Positions 57,642-64,000 of a stretch of 64,000 bases of DNA are shown here, piece after piece. Positions within the stretch are counted from its first letter, which is position 1; each line of letters starts with the position of its first letter. The notes below the pieces were generated by a model. It worked only from the letters and a program-made list of their open reading frames with translations. It was not told the DNA's origin and searched no databases. Made by a program: the position numbers and the translations under genes. Location: positions 4,151,076-4,215,075 of the forward strand of contig CM055192.1 in NCBI GenBank assembly GCA_029224185.1. Reading direction: 5' to 3'. The stretch is from Karalla daura. Its lineage: Eukaryota; Chordata; Actinopteri; Chaetodontiformes; Leiognathidae.

Positions 57642-60600
57642 TTTGGGCTCGCTCGCTCGGGGTCGGGATCTCGGCCAAGACGACTGTTCCGGGGTGGTCG
57701 TTTTTTTCCCTTTCGGCGAGCTTTAATATCTCAGCTCCAGTGTCAAATCCGGCATCGGGATTGCTTTTTCCAGTGAGCGTGGGCCACCCCGGAGGCGGCC
57801 CACACCCCAAATGGTGGGTTTGGGCTCGCTCGCTCGGGGTCGGGATCTCGGCCAAAACGACAGGTCCGGGGTGGTCGTTTTTTTCACTTTCGGCGAGCTT
57901 TAATATCTCAGCTCCAGGGTCAAATCCGGCATCGGGATTGCTTTTTCCAGTGAGCGTGGGCCACCCCGGAGGCGGCCCACACCCCAACTGGTGGGTTTGG
58001 GCTCGCTCGCTCGGGGTCGGGATCTCGGCCAAAACGACAGGTCCGGGGTGGTCGTTTTTTTCACTTTCGGCGAGCTTTAATATCTCAGCTCCAGGGTCAA
58101 ATCCGGCATCGGGATTGCTTTTTCCAGTGAGCGTGGGCCACCCCGGAGGCGGCCCACACCCCAAATGGTGGGTTTGGGCTCGCTCGCTCGGGGTCGGGAT
58201 CTCGGCCAAAACGACAGGTCCGGGGTGGTCGTTTTTTTCACTTTCGGCGAGCTTTAATATCTCAGCTCCAGGGTCAAATCCGGCATCGGGATTGCTTTTT
58301 CCAGTGAGCGTGGGCCACCCCGGAGGCGGCCCACACCCCAACTGGTGGGTTTGGGCTCGCTCGCTCGGGGTCGGGATCTCGGCCAAAACGACAGGTCCGG
58401 GGTGGTCGTTTTTTTCACTTTCGGCGAGCTTTAATATCTCAGCTCCAGGGTCAAATCCGGCATCGGGATTGCTTTTTCCAGTGAGCGTGGGCCACCCCGG
58501 AGGCGGCTCACACCCCAAATGGTGGGTTTGGGCTCGCTCGCTCGGGGTCGGGATCTCGGCCAAAACGACAGGTCCGGGGTGGTCGTTTTTTTCACTTTCG
58601 GCGAGCTTTAATATCTCAGCTCCAGGGTCAAATCCGGCATCGGGATTGCTTTTTCCAGTGAGCGTGGGCCACCCCGGAGGCGGCCCACACCCCAAATGGT
58701 GGGTTTGGGCTCGCTCGCTCGGGGTCGGGATCTCGGCCAAAACGACAGGTCCGGGGTGGTCGTTTTTTTCACTTTCGGCGAGCTTTAATATCTCAGCTCC
58801 AGGGTCAAATCCGGCATCGGGATTGCTTTTTCCAGTGAGCGTGGGCCACCCCGGAGGCGGCTCACACCCCAAATGGTGGGTTTGGGCTTGCTCGCTCGGG
58901 GTCGGGATCTCGGCCAAAACGACAGGTCCGGGGTGGTCGTTTTTTTCACTTTCGGCGAGCTTTAATATCTCAGCTCCAGGGTCAAATCCGGCATCGGGAT
59001 TGCTTTTTCCAGTGAGCGTGGGCCACCCCGGAGGCGGCCCACACCCCAAATGGTGGGTTTGGGCTCGCTCGCTCGGGGTCGGGATCTCGGCCAAAACGAC
59101 AGGTCCGGGGTGGTCGTTTTTTTCCCTTTCGGCGAGCTTTAATATCTCAGCTCCAGGGTCAAATCCGGCATCGGGATTGCTTTTTCCAGTGAGCGTGGGC
59201 CACCCCGGAGGCGGCCCACACCCCAAATGGTGGGTTTGGGCTCGCTCGCTCGGGGTCGGGATCTCGGCCAAAACGACAGGTCCGGGGTGGTCGTTTTTTT
59301 CACTTTCGGCGAGCTTTAATATCTCAGCTCCAGGGTCAAATCCGGCATCGGGATTGCTTTTTCCAGTGAGCGTGGGCCACCCCGGAGGCGGCTCACACCC
59401 CAAATGGTGGGTTTGGGCTTGCTCGCTCGGGGTCGGGATCTCGGCCAAAACGACAGGTCCGGGGTGGTCGTTTTTTTCCCTTTCGGCGAGCTTTAATATC
59501 TCAGCTCCAGGGTCAAATCCGGCATCGGGATTGCTTTTTCCAGTGAGCGTGGGCCACCCCGGAGGCGGCCCACACCCCAAATGGTGGGTTTGGGCTCGCT
59601 CGCTCGGGGTCGGGATCTCGGCCAAGACGACTGTTCCGGGGTGGTCGTTTTTTTCCCTTTCGGCGAGCTTTAATATCTCAGCTCCAGTGTCAAATCCGGC
59701 ATCGGGATTGCTTTTTCCAGTGAGCGTGGGCCACCCCGGAGGCGGCCCACACCCCAAATGGTGGGTTTGGGCTCGCTCGCTCGGGGTCGGGATCTCGGCC
59801 AAAACGACAGGTCCGGGGTGGTCGTTTTTTTCACTTTCGGCGAGCTTTAATATCTCAGCTCCAGGGTCAAATCCGGCATCGGGATTGCTTTTTCCAGTGA
59901 GCGTGGGCCACCCCGGAGGCGGCCCACACCCCAACTGGTGGGTTTGGGCTCGCTCGCTCGGGGTCGGGATCTCGGCCAAAACGACAGGTCCGGGGTGGTC
60001 GTTTTTTTCACTTTCGGCGAGCTTTAATATCTCAGCTCCAGGGTCAAATCCGGCATCGGGATTGCTTTTTCCAGTGAGCGTGGGCCACCCCGGAGGCGGC
60101 CCACACCCCAAATGGTGGGTTTGGGCTCGCTCGCTCGGGGTCGGGATCTCGGCCAAAACGACAGGTCCGGGGTGGTCGTTTTTTTCACTTTCGGCGAGCT
60201 TTAATATCTCAGCTCCAGGGTCAAATCCGGCATCGGGATTGCTTTTTCCAGTGAGCGTGGGCCACCCCGGAGGCGGCCCACACCCCAACTGGTGGGTTTG
60301 GGCTCGCTCGCTCGGGGTCGGGATCTCGGCCAAAACGACAGGTCCGGGGTGGTCGTTTTTTTCACTTTCGGCGAGCTTTAATATCTCAGCTCCAGGGTCA
60401 AATCCGGCATCGGGATTGCTTTTTCCAGTGAGCGTGGGCCACCCCGGAGGCGGCCCACACCCCAACTGGTGGGTTTGGGCTCGCTCGCTCGGGGTCGGGA
60501 TCTCGGCCAAAACGACAGGTCCGGGGTGGTCGTTTTTTTCACTTTCGGCGAGCTTTAATATCTCAGCTCCAGGGTCAAATCCGGCATCGGGATTGCTTTT

Positions 60601-62493
60601 TCCAGTGAGCGTGGGCCACCCCGGAGGCGGCCCACACCCCAAATGGTGGGTTTGGGCTCGCTCGCTCGGGGTCGGGATCTCGGCCAAAACGACAGGTCCG
60701 GGGTGGTCGTTTTTTTCACTTTCGGCGAGCTTTAATATCTCAGCTCCAGGGTCAAATCCGGCATCGGGATTGCTTTTTCCAGTGAGCGTGGGCCACCCCG
60801 GAGGCGGCTCACACCCCAAATGGTGGGTTTGGGCTTGCTCGCTCGGGGTCGGGATCTCGGCCAAAACGACAGGTCCGGGGTGGTCGTTTTTTTCACTTTC
60901 GGCGAGCTTTAATATCTCAGCTCCAGGGTCAAATCCGGCATCGGGATTGCTTTTTCCAGTGAGCGTGGGCCACCCCGGAGGCGGCCCACACCCCAAATGG
61001 TGGGTTTGGGCTCGCTCGCTCGGGGTCGGGATCTCGGCCAAAACGACAGGTCCGGGGTGGTCGTTTTTTTCACTTTCGGCGAGCTTTAATATCTCAGCTC
61101 CAGGGTCAAATCCGGCATCGGGATTGCTTTTTCCAGTGAGCGTGGGCCACCCCGGAGGCGGCCCACACCCCAAATGGTGGGTTTGGGCTCGCTCGCTCGG
61201 GGTCGGGATCTCGGCCAAAACGACAGGTCCGGGGTGGTCGTTTTTTTCACTTTCGGCGAGCTTTAATATCTCAGCTCCAGGGTCAAATCCGGCATCGGGA
61301 TTGCTTTTTCCAGTGAGCGTGGGCCACCCCGGAGGCGGCTCACACCCCAAATGGTGGGTTTGGGCTTGCTCGCTCGGGGTCGGGATCTCGGCCAAAACGA
61401 CAGGTCCGGGGTGGTCGTTTTTTTCACTTTCGGCGAGCTTTAATATCTCAGCTCCAGGGTCAAATCCGGCATCGGGATTGCTTTTTCCAGTGAGCGTGGG
61501 CCACCCCGGAGGCGGCCCACACCCCAAATGGTGGGTTTCGGCTCGCTCGCTCGGGGTCGGGATCTCGGCCAAGACGACTGTTCCGGGGTGGTCGTTTTTT
61601 TCACTTTCGGCGAGCTTTAATATCTCAGCTCCAGTGTCAAATCCGGCATCGGGATTGCTTTTTCCAGTGAGCGTGGGCCACCCCGGGGGCGGCCCACACC
61701 CCAAATGGTGGGTGTGGGCTCGCTCGCTCGGGGTCGGGATCTCGGCCAAAACGACAGGTCCGGGGTGGTCGTTTTTTTCACTTTCGGCGAGCTTTAATAT
61801 CTCAGCTCCAGGGTCAAATCCGGCATCGGGATTGCTTTTTCCAGTGAGCGTGGGCCACCCCGGAGGCGGCTCACACCCCAAATGGTGGGTTTGGGCTCGC
61901 TCGCTCGGGGTCGGGATCTCGGCCAAAACGACAGGTCCGGGGTGGTCGTTTTTTTCACTTTCGGCGAGCTTTAATATCTCAGCTCCAGGGTCAAATCCGG
62001 CATCGGGATTGCTTTTTCCAGTGAGCGTGGGCCACCCCGGAGGCGGCCCACACCCCAAATGGTGGGTTTGGGCTCGTTCGCTCGGGGTCGGGATCTCGGC
62101 CAAAACGACAGGTCCGGGGTGGTCGTTTTTTTCACTTTCGGCGAGCTTTTATATCTCAGCTCCAGGGTCAAATCCGGCATCGGGATTGCGTTTTCCAGTG
62201 AGCGTGGGCCACCCCGGAGGCGGCCCACACCCCAAATGGTGGGTTTGGGCTCGCTCGCTCGGGGTCGGGATCTCGGCCAAAACGACAGGTCCGGGGTGGT
62301 CGTTTTTTTCACTTTCGGCGAGCTGTAATATCTCAGCTCCAGGATCAAATCCGGCATCAGGATTGCGTTTTCCAGTGAGCGTGGGCCACCCCGGAGGCGG
62401 CTCACACCCCAAATGGTGGGTTTGGGCTCGCTCGCTCGGGGTCGGGATCTCGGCCAAGACGACTGTTCCGGGGTGGTCGTTTTTTTCCCTTTC

Positions 62494-62678
62494 GGCGAGC
62501 TTTAAAATCTCAGCTCCAGGATCAAATGATCCTGGAGCTGAGATTTTAAAGCTCGCCTTTAAAATCTCAGCTCGCTTTAAAATCTCAGCTCCGGGATCAA
62601 ATGATCCTGGAGCTGAGATTTTAAAGCTCGCCGAAAGTGAAAAAGTGAAAAAAACGACCACCCCGGACCTGTCGTTTT
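62494..62678. repeat. Compound fold-back junction B-11, last in the window
   Basis: First spacer 62525, second 62600. AAAATCTCAG and GCTCGCC, as in B-6, B-7 and B-8. The flanking monomers match those of B-6 and B-7 (49.1-49.6 and 50.6-51.0 kb against 62.0-62.4 kb). Confidence 0.95.
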
Positions 62679-63028
62679 TTTCCCTTTCGGCGAGCTTTAA
62701 TATCTCAGCTCCAGGGTCAAATCCGGCATCGGGATTGCTTTTTCCAGTGAGCGTGGGCCACCCCGGAGGCGGCCCACACCCCAAATGGTGGGTTTGGGCT
62801 CGCTCGCTCGGGGTCGGGATCTCGGCCAAAACGACAGGTCCGGGGTGGTCGTTTTTTTCACTTTCGGCGAGCTTTAATATCTCAGCTCCAGGGTCAAATC
62901 CGGCATCGGGATTGCTTTTTCCAGTGAGCGTGGGCCACCCCGGAGGCGGCTCACACCCCAAATGGTGGGTTTGGGCTTGCTCGCTCGGGGTCGGGATCTC
63001 GGCCAAAACGACAGGTCCGGGGTGGTCG

Positions 63029-63036
63029 TTTTTTTT
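63029..63036 (+). other. T7 tract expanded to T8
   Basis: Eight T before CCCTTTCGG. It explains the +1 in the 1,966-bp spacing of the TTTCGGCTCG markers at 61539 and 63505. Confidence 0.88.
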
Positions 63037-64000
63037 CCCTTTCGGCGAGCTTTAATATCTCAGCTCCAGGGTCAAATCCGGCATCGGGATTGCTTTTTCC
63101 AGTGAGCGTGGGCCACCCCGGACGCGGCCCACACCCCAAATGGTGGGTTTGGGCTCGCTCGCTCGGGGTCGGGATCTCGGCCAAGACGACTGTTCCGGGG
63201 TGGTCGTTTTTTTCCCTTTCGGCGAGCTTTAATATCTCAGCTCCAGGGTCAAATCCGGCATCGGGATTGCTTTTTCCAGTGAGCGTGGGCCACCCCGGAG
63301 GCGGCTCACACCCCAAATGGTGGGTTTGGGCTTGCTCGCTCGGGGTCGGGATCTCGGCCAAAACGACAGGTCCGGGGTGGTCGTTTTTTTCACTTTCGGC
63401 GAGCTTTAATATCTCAGCTCCAGGGTCAAATCCGGCATCGGGATTGCTTTTTCCAGTGAGCGTGGGCCACCCCGGAGGCGGCCCACACCCCAAATGGTGG
63501 GTTTCGGCTCGCTCGCTCGGGGTCGGGATCTCGGCCAAGACGACTGTTCCGGGGTGGTCGTTTTTTTCACTTTCGGCGAGCTTTAATATCTCAGCTCCAG
63601 TGTCAAATCCGGCATCGGGATTGCTTTTTCCAGTGAGCGTGGGCCACCCCGGGGGCGGCCCACACCCCAAATGGTGGGTTTGGGCTCGCTCGCTCGGGGT
63701 CGGGATCTCGGCCAAAACGACAGGTCCGGGGTGGTCGTTTTTTTCACTTTCGGCGAGCTTTAATATCTCAGCTCCAGGGTCAAATCCGGCATCGGGATTG
63801 CTTTTTCCAGTGAGCGTGGGCCACCCCGGAGGCGGCTCACACCCCAAATGGTGGGTTTGGGCTCGCTCGCTCGGGGTCGGGATCTCGGCCAAAACGACAG
63901 GTCCGGGGTGGTCGTTTTTTTCACTTTCGGCGAGCTTTAATATCTCAGCTCCAGGGTCAAATCCGGCATCGGGATTGCTTTTTCCAGTGAGCGTGGGCCA

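Larger units (their letters stand above)
56263..57715 (+). repeat. Adjacent 726-bp units ending in type B junctions
   Basis: Junction spacers at 56294 and 57020 are 726 bp apart (4 monomers plus 18). Both junctions carry the GCTCACC variant in the second right arm (GCTCGCC in most others), supporting a direct duplication. The junction at 46663 shares this variant and is the likely relative. Confidence 0.8.
1..64000 (+). repeat. 177-bp tandem satellite array filling the whole window
   Basis: The same 177-bp unit recurs from the first base to the last: for example the ATATCTCAGC motif starts at 54, 231, 408, 585 and 762. Units are mostly head to tail on the + strand and differ at a limited set of variant sites. 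These include CACTTTC/CCCTTTC, TTTAATA/TTTTATA/TGTAATA/TTGAATA, GGGTCAA/GTGTCAA/GGATCAA, GGCCCAC/GGCTCAC, CAAATGG/CAACTGG/CAAACGG and AAAACGACAGG/AAGACGACTGT. No stretch of unrelated DNA is visible. Period, homogeneity and HOR structure fit eukaryotic satellite heterochromatin; whether it is centromeric, pericentromeric or subtelomeric cannot be decided from sequence. I do not recognise the family. No gene, RNA gene or promoter can be supported anywhere in it. Confidence 0.99.
57716..64000 (+). repeat. Type B domain, long junction-free run then window end
   Basis: Junctions at 57020 and 62525 are 5,505 bp apart, exactly 31 x 177 + 18, so about 31 monomers passed with no net indel. CAACTGG monomers at about 57986, 58340, 59936, 60290 and 60467 and GGCTTGCTCG monomers alternate with common ones. 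The TTTCGGCTCG marker returns at 61539 and 63505, with CCCGGGGGCGG at 61684 and 63650. The window ends inside a forward monomer, so the array continues beyond it. Confidence 0.85.

Noticed and set aside
1..64000. Whole window as an assembly artefact
   Set aside because: Nested HORs with private variants, phase-consistent indels and junction subtypes form a coherent history that a collapsed or looped assembly would not produce. Exact copy number still needs read-level confirmation.

Overview
The whole 64,000-base window is one tandem satellite array. I see no unique sequence, no protein-coding gene, no tRNA or rRNA, no transposon and no CRISPR array. The monomer is 177 bp, about 60% G+C (50 C and 56 G in the reference copy at 762-938), and the window holds roughly 350 copies, nearly all in the same orientation. 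A multi-kilobase, near-identical, nucleosome-length satellite with nested higher-order repeats (HORs) points to a eukaryotic chromosome: centromeric, pericentromeric or subtelomeric heterochromatin. I do not recognise the satellite family, so I name no species. GC-rich satellites of similar length are known in some plants (the roughly 181-bp Citrus satellite is one to compare), but nothing here proves a plant source.

The forward array is interrupted by 24 short inverted (fold-back) junctions, plus the tail of another at bases 1-32. Thirteen are simple (type A): a forward monomer runs to GGATCA, a 2-nt AA spacer follows, about 76 nt of inverted monomer is read, and forward orientation resumes at GTCGTTTT. 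Eleven are compound (type B): type A plus an extra 75 nt, so the same module is read forward, reverse, forward, reverse. All 24 carry the same 8-bp internal duplication, so they descend from one founding event and were spread by amplification. Each spacing between junctions equals a whole number of 177-bp units plus 120 (type A) or 195 (type B), after allowing for four visible single-base indels; a fifth lies after the last junction.

Layout: 1-4.14 kb, HOR ending in type A junctions (1,889 bp and a longer 2,243-bp version). 4.14-12.3 kb, 46 uninterrupted monomers with nested 7-, 14- and 16-monomer duplications. 12.0-18.6 kb, a 3,306/3,307-bp HOR. 18.6-27.0 kb, expanded and contracted relatives of that HOR (708 to 3,009 bp). 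About 27.0-36.7 kb, a tandem duplication with a 4,842-bp unit. 36.7-41.8 kb, a transition zone where both junction types coexist. 41.8-64 kb, type B junctions only, with 1,434-bp and 726-bp HORs and long junction-free runs.

Long reading frames are open on both strands (up to 5,538 codons forward and 2,044 codons reverse) because 177, 120, 75 and 195 are all multiples of three and the monomer has stop-free frames. They are not annotated as genes: both strands are open together, and most variant sites change the would-be protein. Any function is most plausibly structural: each monomer holds four short dyads and a G-run cluster, and the fold-back junctions add long hairpin-forming palindromes.
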